The notes beneath the pieces are model-generated. The model was not told the origin of the DNA. It made no database searches and saw only the letters and a program-made list of their open reading frames with translations. Shown piece by piece: positions 36,413-46,000 of a stretch of DNA of 64,000 nucleotides (positions are counted from its first letter, which is position 1; the number at the start of each line of letters is the position of its first letter). The stretch spans positions 2,978,460 through 3,042,459 of the forward strand of contig NZ_LT732529.1 of the NCBI RefSeq assembly GCF_900156865.1, read 5' to 3'. Made by a program: the position numbers and the translations under genes. This DNA is from Litchfieldia sinesaloumensis (GTDB taxonomy: Bacteria > Bacillota > Bacilli > Bacillales > Bacillaceae_L).

Positions 36413-37657
36413 ACGGAAGACAAATTCCTCATTCGCTAGCTTGATTTTGTCCTCATGTTTGATTTTCACCTTATTTTTGGGGACGAGTTTGATGCCATTT
36501 ACATAGCTACCGTTTCGGGATTCTTGATCGACGATAAAATACTCCCCGTTTTCAGTAATCAACTCAGCATGTACGCGCCCAACTACTTTGTTTTTAGATG
36601 TGTAATCGGTTTGCTGTGGATCACGGCCAATTTTGAATACTTGCTTTGTCACCATAATTTTTTCTTTAGAAGTTGTAAGCAAGAATGGCTGATTCTGGAA
36701 TCGTGTACCCACACCAAGGGCAGTTGTTCCTTCTTCCTCTTCCGGTTCCCTGTAGGCAGTTAGGACTGTTGTGCCCTCTTCTTCTTCTGGCTCATCCGTG
36801 TCAAATGAAATAGGACTTCCCACGTTTGGTTTGATGTTAATCGAAGTGCCTCCTGGTAGGAGAGGATTTCCATCACCAAGCTCAGTACGAGTGATTCGCT
36901 TATACTGAACCTCTTCTTCGATTTCAAGTTTTTGGTTCGTCTTTTTATCTACCTTTTTACTGCTGTATTCTGAAGTAATGATCCCGTTTTCCTCAGATGC
37001 CTTGACCTCAGTACCAGGGCTATAGTAGTTCGGTGTTTGTGGTTCCTCATCTTGGATAGGTACCTTCGCAAAGTCTTGAGGCGAAGCCGGCTTGTTCCAC
37101 AACAACTCATGCAGCTTTTTTTGAAGCGCATATAAATTGATTTCCTCTGATGTTGCGAAATAATTATGTAGTCTTACAAAAAACGCCAGGTCATCATTTT
37201 CATCGTAGGAATGGGAGTGTAAGAAACGTGTGAAAAATTCCCGGATTGATACCTTTTCAAAAATATTATTTTTTATGGGCATATACAGTAGAATTAATCT
37301 GTTTGAAAAATTATCAATGAAGATGTAGTTCTCATCAAAAACAAAGTTGTTCACATTTAACCCAAAGCGTTCCGACTCAATCAATGTTTCAACGATATTT
37401 GTAAAAAAATGATGGAGTTGTTCTTTAGTGAGTTGGCTTGATGTCTGCTGGGCTAGGGTTACTTCGGAAACAAGATCATAGCGAAAGTATGCCTCATCTT
37501 CCTTGTTAATTACGACACACGGTAAAAGCCCTGGAACCTTGCTGTTTTTTAGCTTATCAGCCTCTGTAAAATCAACCCGAAGCTCAGGTGGAACCTTATA
37601 AAAAATGAATTTCGAAACACCATAGTTCTCAATATGTAAATCAACATGTTTTATCAT
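36404..37657 (-). CDS. FHA domain protein with N-terminal DUF6382-like (pseudokinase-like) region
   Basis: 417 residues from the ATG at 37657 (GGGAGTGCAAG upstream). Residues 1-205 resemble the DUF6382 region found ahead of FHA domains in Firmicutes. Residues 210-330 are an acidic linker with two EEEEGTT motifs (EGTTVL and EGTTAL). Residues 330-415 are an FHA domain with GRDP, GRVHAE and NGSYVNG, the phosphothreonine-binding signature. The TT motif ahead of the FHA domain recalls GarA/OdhI-type switches. It is cytosolic, with no TM. I cannot tell whether the N-terminus substitutes for YukC/EssB, whose cytoplasmic part is also a pseudokinase. Confidence 0.82.
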   Translation of the reverse strand: MIKHVDLHIENYGVSKFIFYKVPPELRVDFTEADKLKNSKVPGLLPCVVINKEDEAYFRYDLVSEVTLAQQTSSQLTKEQLHHFFTNIVETLIESERFGLNVNNFVFDENYIFIDNFSNRLILLYMPIKNNIFEKVSIREFFTRFLHSHSYDENDDLAFFVRLHNYFATSEEINLYALQKKLHELLWNKPASPQDFAKVPIQDEEPQTPNYYSPGTEVKASEENGIITSEYSSKKVDKKTNQKLEIEEEVQYKRITRTELGDGNPLLPGGTSINIKPNVGSPISFDTDEPEEEEGTTVLTAYREPEEEEGTTALGVGTRFQNQPFLLTTSKEKIMVTKQVFKIGRDPQQTDYTSKNKVVGRVHAELITENGEYFIVDQESRNGSYVNGIKLVPKNKVKIKHEDKIKLANEEFVFRLF

Positions 37658-37723
37658 TTTCTTGCACTCCCATACGTATTGAAGATGAGGACAACCGGCG
37701 AGGCCAATTGCCCTCCTCATGGA

Positions 37724-38026
37724 TTATTTAAATGCGCTAGCGTTGTTGTTGATTGCAGTTTCTGCAGCGTTGTAGTTAGTAACTGTGTTATCTAGGAATT
37801 TCGCATAGCTATCAATAACTTGACGATACTCCTCAAAACGTGGAGCCAAAGCATTGAAGTTACCGCGAATTGTATTAGAAGCATCAGAGTTCCATGTAGC
37901 AGCTAAGCCATTCATTTCCTTCTTGATGTCTTCTAGTGCAGTCGAAAGCTGTTGGTTAAGGTTACGGATTTGCCCGGCGGTTTTACTAACCTCACCAAGG
38001 GAAATCTTGATTCCATCAACTGACAT
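37724..38026 (-). CDS. WXG100 family protein (variant WNS motif)
   Basis: 100 residues, two predicted helices with a turn at ATWNSDA (about 44-50), where WXG becomes WNS. The C-terminal YNAAETAI fits the YxxxD/E secretion signal. AAAGGAGGTG precedes the ATG, one of the strongest ribosome binding sites in the window. Likely a T7SS substrate or partner of the WXG100 protein 40 bp upstream. Confidence 0.88.
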   Translation of the reverse strand: MSVDGIKISLGEVSKTAGQIRNLNQQLSTALEDIKKEMNGLAATWNSDASNTIRGNFNALAPRFEEYRQVIDSYAKFLDNTVTNYNAAETAINNNASAFK

Positions 38027-38065
38027 AGTGACACCTCCTTTTTAGTAGTTTGGTAGGTAAAGAGA

Positions 38066-38368
38066 TTAGTTAGTTAAGCGACGTGCTTGGTTCACTACCT
38101 CGTTTTGTGTTTCACGGTATGTCTTTGAGCTCAATTTTAAGAACTCAGAGTATTGTCTCATCAAGTTCGTCATTTTTTGGAAGTCATCCATGAAGCCCTT
38201 GATTTGATTTACATATGCCATATTATCAGTACCTTGCCAAGCTGCTCCCATACCTTCAACCTCTGTGTAAAGAGCCTTGTAAAGTCTCTCGTAATCAGCA
38301 GATTGTTGGTCAATACGAGTAGCTGCAGTTTCTAATTTCGCTGGATCAACTGTAATTGAACGTGCCAT
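38066..38368 (-). CDS. WXG100 family protein
   Basis: 100 residues with the central motif AAWQGTD (about 43-49), a classical WXG turn, and a C-terminal YRETQNEV stretch matching YxxxE. It starts MARSITVDPAKLETAATRIDQ. Strong site AAAGGAGGTG. It probably forms a helical hairpin heterodimer with the downstream WNS protein and is exported by EssC. Confidence 0.92.
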   Translation of the reverse strand: MARSITVDPAKLETAATRIDQQSADYERLYKALYTEVEGMGAAWQGTDNMAYVNQIKGFMDDFQKMTNLMRQYSEFLKLSSKTYRETQNEVVNQARRLTN

Positions 38369-38468
38369 TTGTTTTCACCTCCTTTAAATGAAATATGTAT
38401 CAGTTAACTCGGCTCCGGCCGAGAGAACTTATAAATGTAATAGTGTGCTAGCCTACTAGCTTTAAAAG

Positions 38469-38660
38469 TTAAATTCTTCTCAGGTCATAGCTAACTCTTC
38501 GATATTTATCAGCTGCATTCTGCAGACTAGATGCACTTTTCGTAGAGCCAATTCCCTTGAACTCTCGATTGAGGCCATTTGAGATCTCATCGAGTTCCTT
38601 CGAGATGGCATTTATTTCAAAGATGATGCTATTGATTTTGTGTCGAACATGAGGCTTCAT
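38469..38660 (-). CDS. Small helical protein of the T7SS locus
   Basis: 63 residues, almost entirely helical by pattern (IIFEINAISKELDEISNGLNREFKGIG then SASSLQNAADKYRRVSYDLRRI), with a GIG turn in the middle, so it is a short helical hairpin. AAGGAGGTAACCAA precedes the ATG. Position between the lipase/lipoprotein genes and the WXG100 genes suggests a Lap/WXG-like partner that guides an effector to EssC. No family recognised. A GC-rich hairpin (38408-38423) follows it. Confidence 0.7.
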   Translation of the reverse strand: MKPHVRHKINSIIFEINAISKELDEISNGLNREFKGIGSTKSASSLQNAADKYRRVSYDLRRI

Positions 38661-38784
38661 TTGGTTACCTCCTTGTGATCTGTTATTAAAGCTGTTTTCG
38701 TAATCTTTGTTGTTTAATTCCGTTGATTTACTCTTCAGGCGGACTCCCTTGCCTTGCCCACAAGCTTTTTAAGAGACATCCCAA

Positions 38785-39567
38785 TCACTCCTCAAAGGAT
38801 TCGTAATTCTCAATAACGTTTTCGGGACTGCTTAAAATCATGTTTGGTTCTACATTAGAACTCGGGTTCTCTGGGTCCAAGCGAAAATCAACATTCACTT
38901 CTCCATAAACCTTCGCATCTAAATTTGACCACGGTAAATTACTGATATAAGCAGTATTGATATAGTCCGTGATGTCTTCTGCCTCATCCACAAATCCTAT
39001 TGAGAGAACATATTGTCGAGTATCCAAACCTTTCAACAAATTAAACAAATTATAAATCCCTTGGCTATACTGATTCACGTCGGGAATCCCAGAGGTTTGA
39101 ATACCAGCAATGATACTAACACTAGCGTTTTTACTTGTTTTAAGTATTTCTTCTACAGATTTTTTCTGCTGGCTCTCGTCATTCCCTGTGTTACGTAAAA
39201 TGACTTTGAATGGTGTCCCCGGTGGTAATTCACTAGTAATTTGATCTTCTAACTTCTGTTGAAGTTCGTTTGCCCACTTAGCTGGTAAATAAAGATCAAT
39301 ATACTCTTCCCCATCCTCTTGAACTGTAAAAACTACCTCAGGTTTTCCTTTAGGGTGAACAGTTATAAGGCCACCGCCATATAAATCTTCAAAAAGCTTA
39401 CTTCCCTCTTTTGACCACATAACCTCAAATTCGGTATCATACTTCTCTTCCAAATACTCAATGGCTTTTTCTTCCTTACTCGCGCTACTTGCACTCATAC
39501 ACCCTGTTCCTCCTATTAGGAGAAGGAATAGAAGAAGGAATAAAACTCCCCTCTGTTGTAACCTCAT
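38785..39567 (-). CDS. Lipoprotein of the lipase locus, paralogue 2 (candidate immunity protein)
   Basis: 260 residues. Lipoprotein signal LFLLLFLLLIGGTGC with lipobox IGGTGC. The mature part (EKAIEYLEEKYDTEFEVM, LFEDLYGG, VTVHPKGKPEV) is strongly similar to the paralogue at 41119. Even the 70-bp upstream leader is shared, so gene and promoter were duplicated together. A lipoprotein next to a T7SS lipase-like effector recalls the TslA/TilA pair of Staphylococcus aureus, in which TilA neutralises the lipase on the outer face. That role here is inferred. Confidence 0.78.
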   Translation of the reverse strand: MRLQQRGVLFLLLFLLLIGGTGCMSASSASKEEKAIEYLEEKYDTEFEVMWSKEGSKLFEDLYGGGLITVHPKGKPEVVFTVQEDGEEYIDLYLPAKWANELQQKLEDQITSELPPGTPFKVILRNTGNDESQQKKSVEEILKTSKNASVSIIAGIQTSGIPDVNQYSQGIYNLFNLLKGLDTRQYVLSIGFVDEAEDITDYINTAYISNLPWSNLDAKVYGEVNVDFRLDPENPSSNVEPNMILSSPENVIENYESFEE

Positions 39568-39714
39568 TTGGCACCTTCCTTATGTAAAAATGACGATTAT
39601 CTTTTATAAAGTGTGTCTATTGCCGCGTTATGTTGTACGTTGGGCTCAGAGTGTTGCTCCTTCTTTCAATACATTTTCTGTTGAGGAACCGTCCCCCTGG
39701 ATCTCTTTTCATAG

Positions 39715-41112
39715 CTAACGAATAACCCTCGCCTTACTCAGGAGCTTCGTTTCACTCGAATCCAGCAAACGTGCCGTCGTATTTAGGTAGTCAATGTTTT
39801 GATTGAGCCTGTAAGAAAAGGAAGTCAGGATATCAGCCTTCAACACATGGCGCATATCTAGGAAATCAACCTCCCAATAGAGCGAATCGATTCTGTCATT
39901 GAGAATGCTGACTCTTCGTTTAATCTTTTCCAGTCTTTGTGCATAGTAGTAAAGTCGGTCGACGTTCACCTTTAGATATGGTTCAACTGGGAAGTAGCCA
40001 CCCATTTTCGCGACTACCTTTACAAATAGGATCGCAGCTTTTGATGCTACATCTGCTAGAAACTGGTTGATTTCAGCCTTGACTTGTTTGGTTAGCTCTT
40101 TTACATTGTTGATTAATTTAGATGTTTCTTCTTTCACCCAGTTAATTGCTTTTTCGAGCCCTTTTTCCGCTGCCTCTAAGATATATAAAGTGGCGTCTCG
40201 AATTGCTGCCGCCGCCCTATATGCAAGTACCTTTGGATGAAGTGAAGCAGCTAGCATAATCGTCCCAGCAATTGGATTTGCAATATCACGGACTAAGGAC
40301 GCACCATCAGATGCATTTTTAAAGTCGCCTCCTGGAGCGAAATCAACACTGTCCAACCCATGTGCATACATAAGACCTTCATCCGTGCTATTCAACTTAA
40401 CCGTCTTATCTACATATGGCGCGTATCCAAGGGACGAAACAAAGTCACCCTCATGGACGATAAACGTATTCCGATCCTCAAGTGCTCTTTTTTGCTCCAT
40501 AGTTAAGGTCCAATAATAAAGAGGAGCCCCGTTTACAACGTACGAAGTCAGACTTTCATCCTCGAGATTATTAACCAGTACGTATTCTGCTAGATTCCCA
40601 CCTTTGGAATGACCAAATACGTACTGCTGTCCATCTAACCCTTTAATGAACCGTTCATAAAATTCATTTGCTTCTCGTTGCTGTTGAATCGTAATTCCGA
40701 TCCCAGCCTCGACATTGGAAACCCAGTCCGTTGCAATATGGCCTACATCCTTTAAATCCTCACTACCCCTATAGATGGCAGTTCCATTTCCCTGCTTGTC
40801 GGTAAAGGCGTACCCCACAAAGCCTGAGTACGAGTCTCCGTCTGTATTTCCACCATTAGGATTGTTATTTTGATAGCCAACTAACTGGATTTCCTTCAAA
40901 GGAGTATTTGAGTTCATTCGAATGTACTCATCGATAGCGTCATATTTTAATTGAGCTTTCGGATCTAAACCGTCGTAATCGATATATCCCATAATATCCT
41001 CAACCGAATGTGGGCTATTTGCAGAGATTTCGCCTACACTATTCGGTACATCTAAATAGGACAACTGTAATAAAATATATTTTTCATGTTCAGATAAATT
41101 TGAGAGAGACAC
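39715..41112 (-). CDS. DUF6792-like alpha/beta-hydrolase, candidate T7SS lipase effector
   Basis: 465 residues, GTG start behind GAGGAGTGATG. Residues 1-280: lipase-like alpha/beta hydrolase with nucleophile elbow GHSKGGNLAEY (Ser about 170) and AIYRGSEDL oxyanion-type motif. Residues 290-465: helical region containing a WXG-like segment (RIDSLYWEVDFLDM). Catalytic domain first and helical targeting region last is the reverse of LXG toxins but the order of S. aureus TslA. No signal peptide, as expected for T7SS cargo. It sits between two paralogous lipoprotein genes, 6 bp from the first. Confidence 0.75.
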   Translation of the reverse strand: MSLSNLSEHEKYILLQLSYLDVPNSVGEISANSPHSVEDIMGYIDYDGLDPKAQLKYDAIDEYIRMNSNTPLKEIQLVGYQNNNPNGGNTDGDSYSGFVGYAFTDKQGNGTAIYRGSEDLKDVGHIATDWVSNVEAGIGITIQQQREANEFYERFIKGLDGQQYVFGHSKGGNLAEYVLVNNLEDESLTSYVVNGAPLYYWTLTMEQKRALEDRNTFIVHEGDFVSSLGYAPYVDKTVKLNSTDEGLMYAHGLDSVDFAPGGDFKNASDGASLVRDIANPIAGTIMLAASLHPKVLAYRAAAAIRDATLYILEAAEKGLEKAINWVKEETSKLINNVKELTKQVKAEINQFLADVASKAAILFVKVVAKMGGYFPVEPYLKVNVDRLYYYAQRLEKIKRRVSILNDRIDSLYWEVDFLDMRHVLKADILTSFSYRLNQNIDYLNTTARLLDSSETKLLSKARVIR

Positions 41113-41118
41113 TTAACA

Positions 41119-41904
41119 TCACTCCTCAATCGGTGTGTAATTTTCAACTACACTATTTACATCTCTGATAATTAGATTTGGATTCACAAGATCACTTGGA
41201 TTGTCAGGATTTTTTCGATCGTCGATTGCAATGACCCCGTAAACATTAGCCTTTAAATTTTCCCAAGTGATGTTGTTTACGTAAGATGTTCGAATAAAGT
41301 CACTTACATCTTCCGATTGGTCCACAAACCCTACAGAGACAACATATTTATTTACTCCAAGATTTTTAAGCATGTTATAAAGATTATAAATACCTTGACT
41401 ATATTGACTTACTTCAGGTTCGCCATCTGTTTGAATCGCTGTCATGATACTAACAACGACCGTATTACTTTCATTCAACACTTCATCGACCGTTTTATTC
41501 TTGTTTGTGGAGTCACTCATTCTCGAATTACTGATAATTACTTTATAAGGAGTGTCTGTCGGTAACTCTTTTTCAATATCTGCTTTTAGTTTCTCCTGTA
41601 ATTCTTGTGACCACTTAGCCTGTAGGTATGTTTCTGTGTATGGCTCTTCACTACCCTTTATTGTAAAAATGACATCAGGCTCGCCTTTTGGATGAACTGT
41701 TACAACATCCCCGCCATACAGGTCCTCAAAAAGTTTGCTACCTTCTTCTACATGCATAACTTCAAATTCGGTATCATACTTTTCTTCCAAATACTTAACT
41801 GCCTTTTCTTCCGTACTCGCGCTACTTGAGTTCATACACCCTGTTCCTCCTATTATGAGAATGAATAGAAGAAGGAATAAAACTACCCTCTTTTGTAACC
41901 TCAT
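41119..41904 (-). CDS. Lipoprotein of the lipase locus, paralogue 1 (candidate immunity protein)
   Basis: 261 residues. Signal LFLLLFILIIGGTGC and lipobox IGGTGC. The mature part starts MNSSSASTEEKAVKYLEEKYDTEFEVM. Paralogous to 38785 over its full length. AAGGAAGGTGCC precedes the ATG. Its upstream leader matches that of the paralogue for about 80 bp and then breaks exactly where the 21-bp array begins (42008). The stop is 6 bp from the lipase start, so the two are co-translated. Confidence 0.78.
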   Translation of the reverse strand: MRLQKRVVLFLLLFILIIGGTGCMNSSSASTEEKAVKYLEEKYDTEFEVMHVEEGSKLFEDLYGGDVVTVHPKGEPDVIFTIKGSEEPYTETYLQAKWSQELQEKLKADIEKELPTDTPYKVIISNSRMSDSTNKNKTVDEVLNESNTVVVSIMTAIQTDGEPEVSQYSQGIYNLYNMLKNLGVNKYVVSVGFVDQSEDVSDFIRTSYVNNITWENLKANVYGVIAIDDRKNPDNPSDLVNPNLIIRDVNSVVENYTPIEE

Positions 41905-42007
41905 TTGGCACCTTCCTTATGTAAAAATGACGATTATTTTTTATAAAGTGTGTGTATTGCCTCGTGATGTTCTGGTTTGGCTTGGGCTGTTGGGCCTTCT
42001 TTCGTTA

Positions 42008-42757
42008 TATGGGACACATTCCCCGATTTATGGGACATTACTTTGGATTTATGGGACACTTCTATAACTTTAAGGGACAATCTTGGCCTTTTATGGGACA
42101 GTACTCCGATTTTATGGGACAAACCAGTATCCCGGTCGAACCCGCAGCCGGGATTGTGCCCTAACTTCGAATAATTGTGCCCCAAGTAGGGAGAATCCCT
42201 CCCTAACCCGCATTATTTGTGCCCGACCTACTAAAATTTCTGCCTAAACACCAAATCATTGCTCCCAAGCCAAAATCCAGCCGGCCATTTTTTCGGATAT
42301 GGGACACATTCCCCGATTTATGGGACAGTACTTTGGATTTATGGGACACTTCTTTAACTTAAAGGGACAATCTTGGCCGTTTATGGGACAGTACTCCTAT
42401 TTTATGGGACAAACCAGTATTCCGGTCGAAACCGCAGCCGGGATTGTGCCCTAAGTCCGAATGTTTGTGCCCTAAGCCGGGAGAATCCCTCCCTAACCCG
42501 CACTATTTGTGCCCGACCTACCAAAATTTCTGCCTAAACACCAAATCATTGCTCCCAAGCCAAAATCCAGCCGGCCATTTTTTCGGATATGGGACACATT
42601 CCCCGATTTATGGGACATTACTTTGGATTTATGGGACACTTCTATAACTTTAAGGGACAATCTTGGCCGTTTATGGGACAGTACTCCGATTTTATGGGAC
42701 AAAACAGTATCCCGGTCGAACCCGCAGCCGGGATTGTGCCCTAGCCCAAATTCAAAT
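42008..42757. repeat. Three tandem 290-bp units with TATGGGACA and TTGTGCC phased arrays
   Basis: TATGGGACA-type cores start at 42008, 42029, 42050, 42071 (TAAGGGACA), 42092, 42113; at 42298-42403; and at 42588-42693, all 21 bp apart. Unit period is exactly 290. After each array comes the inverted repeat CCCGG...CCGGG, and then a second 21-bp series of TTGTGCC-type cores (42154, 42175, degenerate 42196, 42217, 42238 TTCTGCC, 42259 TTGCTCC; again from 42444). Copy 3 stops after about 170 bp. This fills the 876-bp gap between the lipoprotein and yukD-like genes. Confidence 0.93.
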
Positions 42758-42780
42758 CCAGCACCAACCATCCCCCAAAC

Positions 42781-43032
42781 CTACACCAACATCAGTTTCT
42801 TCCCGTTTGCGAATCCTAGTTCTTCAACGGTTTGGTTTATATCAAAAATCGTGCCTGTTTCGCGGTCGCACACCACCGTGGTGTCGGTTGCGACGAAGTA
42901 ACCGTTTGAGAGCTCTGTCATTGTGTTTGCGAGTAAGAAAGTCACTTCATAGAGCTTGCTTTGGGCCGGAATGAAGACGTCGTAGGATTCGCCAGAGGCT
43001 GGAATGAACACTTCGACTAACACGTTATCCAT
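42781..43032 (-). CDS. yukD: YukD/EsaB-like ubiquitin-fold protein of T7SS
   Basis: 83 residues from the ATG at 43032 (AGGAGGCAG upstream). It begins MDNVLVEVFIPASGESYDVFIP and has the beta-grasp pattern of YukD/EsaB, ending GFANGKKLMLV. In T7SSb systems this small protein is a cytosolic component or regulator of secretion. It overlaps the 3' end of essC by 8 bp, so the two are coupled. In B. subtilis yukD precedes yukC and yukB; here it follows the ATPase gene. Confidence 0.85.
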   Translation of the reverse strand: MDNVLVEVFIPASGESYDVFIPAQSKLYEVTFLLANTMTELSNGYFVATDTTVVCDRETGTIFDINQTVEELGFANGKKLMLV

Positions 43033-46000
43033 GGTAGACTGCCTCCTCTTCACGAACTGCCGAACCCGTTAGTAACTTAACTAACTTTGGTTTTCCTTTT
43101 AAAAGCACGTATCCAAAGCCTTCTGGAATCTCTTGGTACATGCTGTTTGTCACTTTTGAAACTTTTAATAAAAATTGATCGGTTATACCATTTCCAACCC
43201 AGATGCCATCACTTAACGATGCTTGCTTTTTGAACCATGGCTCGAATGCCACTGAATTCAAGGCATCGGCGCGGTCTGAGATAATGATGAATACATTGAG
43301 TCCATCTCCGCGTTCTAAGAACACCTTCAATTTATCTTGGCCATCCTCTGATAAAAGCATCATCATGTCGTTGAAGGAATGAACGATGCAGTAGAGTGGT
43401 TCGAACACTGGTGGTTCCGTCCCCTCTTCAATTGCATCCTTTGTCGTATTGTTTCGGTACACCAATGTGTTGAACAGCTCAACCACCGTACTTTCGATGT
43501 CTGCTGCAATTGTCACATGCTTTCCACCCACATGGGCAAGCTCCTCGTTCGGGTCAATCACGACAACTTCATTTTTCTCATTTGTACAAACAATTTCCGT
43601 TAGCCCCTGCATCACGCCTGCACAGTTTTCACTGCTACTGCCCAAGACGAGATTCACAAACGATTGACCAAAATCAAAGTACTGAACAGCTAGTGAATCT
43701 TTTTCAACACCAATTGGTAGCTTACTTAACTTGGTGTGACGAATTTCATCTTGCAGATACTCAATATCGACTTTTTCAGGTAAGACCGGAATTCGTTTTG
43801 CTCCACTCTTGCCCCAACTATCACGCAAGCTACGACAGTAATCGGTGATGTATTGATACATATCACGGGCACCCTCGGTAATGAGCGCAACCTGGAACTC
43901 ATACACATCGTCAGCTTTGAAGATACCTCGCCCCTTATGTTTCGATGGGTACACACCGTCGACATTACCAAGTACCGCTGAATATTCTGATGTGTCATTA
44001 AGCTGCAACACATAGAGCTGCTTGAAGTTTTGCATCAAGCGGTAACGAATCGCTCCAGTATGAGAAGCCGTTACGATAAAATAAATCCCGTACTTCGTGC
44101 CTTCACGAGTGAGGTACGAAATCGTCTCCTCGTGTGCTTCATACATTTCTGAAAACGCCGAGTAGTTGTGAATCACGATTACAATTGACGGTAAGCCATC
44201 CTCTGATAGACGGTTGTATGTTTGTAAATCACCGCCATAATTCGAAAGGAGCTTCTTACGTGTTTCGATCTCGCCGCCTAACATTTTAAAGAGATTATCA
44301 ATCTTCTCACTATCATGTGATAAAAGAACATCCCCGATATGTGGCGCTTCACGGAACCAACTTAATGTCTCCGAACTAAAGTCTAGTAGATACGCATGCA
44401 GCTCATCTGGCGTATGGGATTCCATTAACGAGTACATTAACGACGCGATAAACGTTGTCTTCCCGCTACCCGCAACACCATAAATAATAGTATTGCCATC
44501 TTGGGTGATTGGTAGTCTCATAACCTGCTGGCGTTGGTTCGCCGGATCGTCGTACTCCCCAATCACAGGGTTCAGTTCAAAGCGAGTTGTTGTCTCATCT
44601 TGATATTTCTCAGCTAACTGATCTAAATAAATCAACGCAGGTATCGGGTCTAGCCATAGCTGCTTGACCTTGATATTTTCCTGTTTTGCTAGACTTTCTA
44701 AGTACTTCGTCACTTCATCAATTTGCTTCGGTGGATTCTTGACCCCTGTTTTACGATCAATCTTCGCACTCTTGATGACGCGACCTAAATGGTCAATCAC
44801 GCGAATGCTTTCATCCACACGTTTCTCAATTTTTTCAGATGGGTAGTACGGTGCACCACCCCAAGCGGATTGACCAAGCTCGAATAGCTCGTTATATCCA
44901 ACCTGTAGGTAAAAACGACCTGTCGTAGAGAGCTCTGCAGCATCTGGTCGCTTGATGACCTCCATACTATCCGCTTTTTCCTGTACCTTCAGACTAATTC
45001 GGAACTTCGAGTTACTCCAAATTTGGTCATCAACCACACCGGACGGTTTTTGTGTCGCCAAAATCAAATGGACACCTAAGCTTCGTCCAATACGAGCCGC
45101 ACTTACTAGCTGCTCCATGAACTCTGGTTGCTGTGTTTTCAGCTCGGCGAACTCGTCTGAAATCATAAACAAATGCTGTAACGGTTCTTGTACTAACCCT
45201 TCACGATACAGCTTCTGGTATTTATAAATGTCAATATTACTCTCGTTCATCCGGCGACTCGTCTCGCTGAAAATCGACTGGCGACGCTTCAGCTCACTTT
45301 GAATCGAGATCAATGAACGTTTAACTGCTGCTCCATCAAGGTTTGTAATCGTACCAGCTAGATGTGGCAGGTTTAAAAAGGCATTCGCCATTCCACCACC
45401 CTTATAGTCGATTAAAATAAACGCAACTTCATCTGGGTGATAATTCACAGCAAGCGATAAGATGAATGTCATGATGAATTCACTCTTACCAGACCCTGTC
45501 ATACCCGCAATCAGCCCGTGTGGTCCATGGTATTTTTCATGAAGGTCCAGCTTAAACAATTCACCCATCGTGTCGACTCCAATTGGCGTTTCAATCGAGA
45601 GGACTGGATTGTTTTCCTTCCAGCGAGTTAGAGCGTTCAAATGCTCAATTTTACTTACTCCGAACATTTCAAGGAAAGTCAGCATTTCAGGTAGCGTGTA
45701 GGCTTCAACAGAAGATGCGAGCTTAATATTGGCTAAGCGAATCGCAACCTCTTCCGCATCATCACGCTCATAAAATTCAGCATCAAATGCAGTATATGAA
45801 CCAGAAATATCATCCTTGTCATAAATTTTCGACATGTCATCGGCAAGCTCCACAACCATTGTACATTCCTTCGGTAAGTTTTTAAGCTCATCGTATAATG
45901 TCACAAGGCTAATGCCGATGTTCTGTTTTTCTTCTAATAGAAGGTTGATCATCTCGGCTCTTGATGCGAGCGACTTACTCATTGAGAAAATCAAGTAGTG

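Noticed and set aside
38408-38423. CTCGG...CCGAG hairpin between the 38066 WXG100 gene and the 63-residue gene as a terminator
   Set aside because: No U-run on the minus strand; may be an mRNA processing or stability stem, but this cannot be supported further.
42444-42647. Open frame with repeated LCPK-like heptads
   Set aside because: It is the translation of the TTGTGCC 21-bp ladder joined to the next TATGGGACA array; no start signals.
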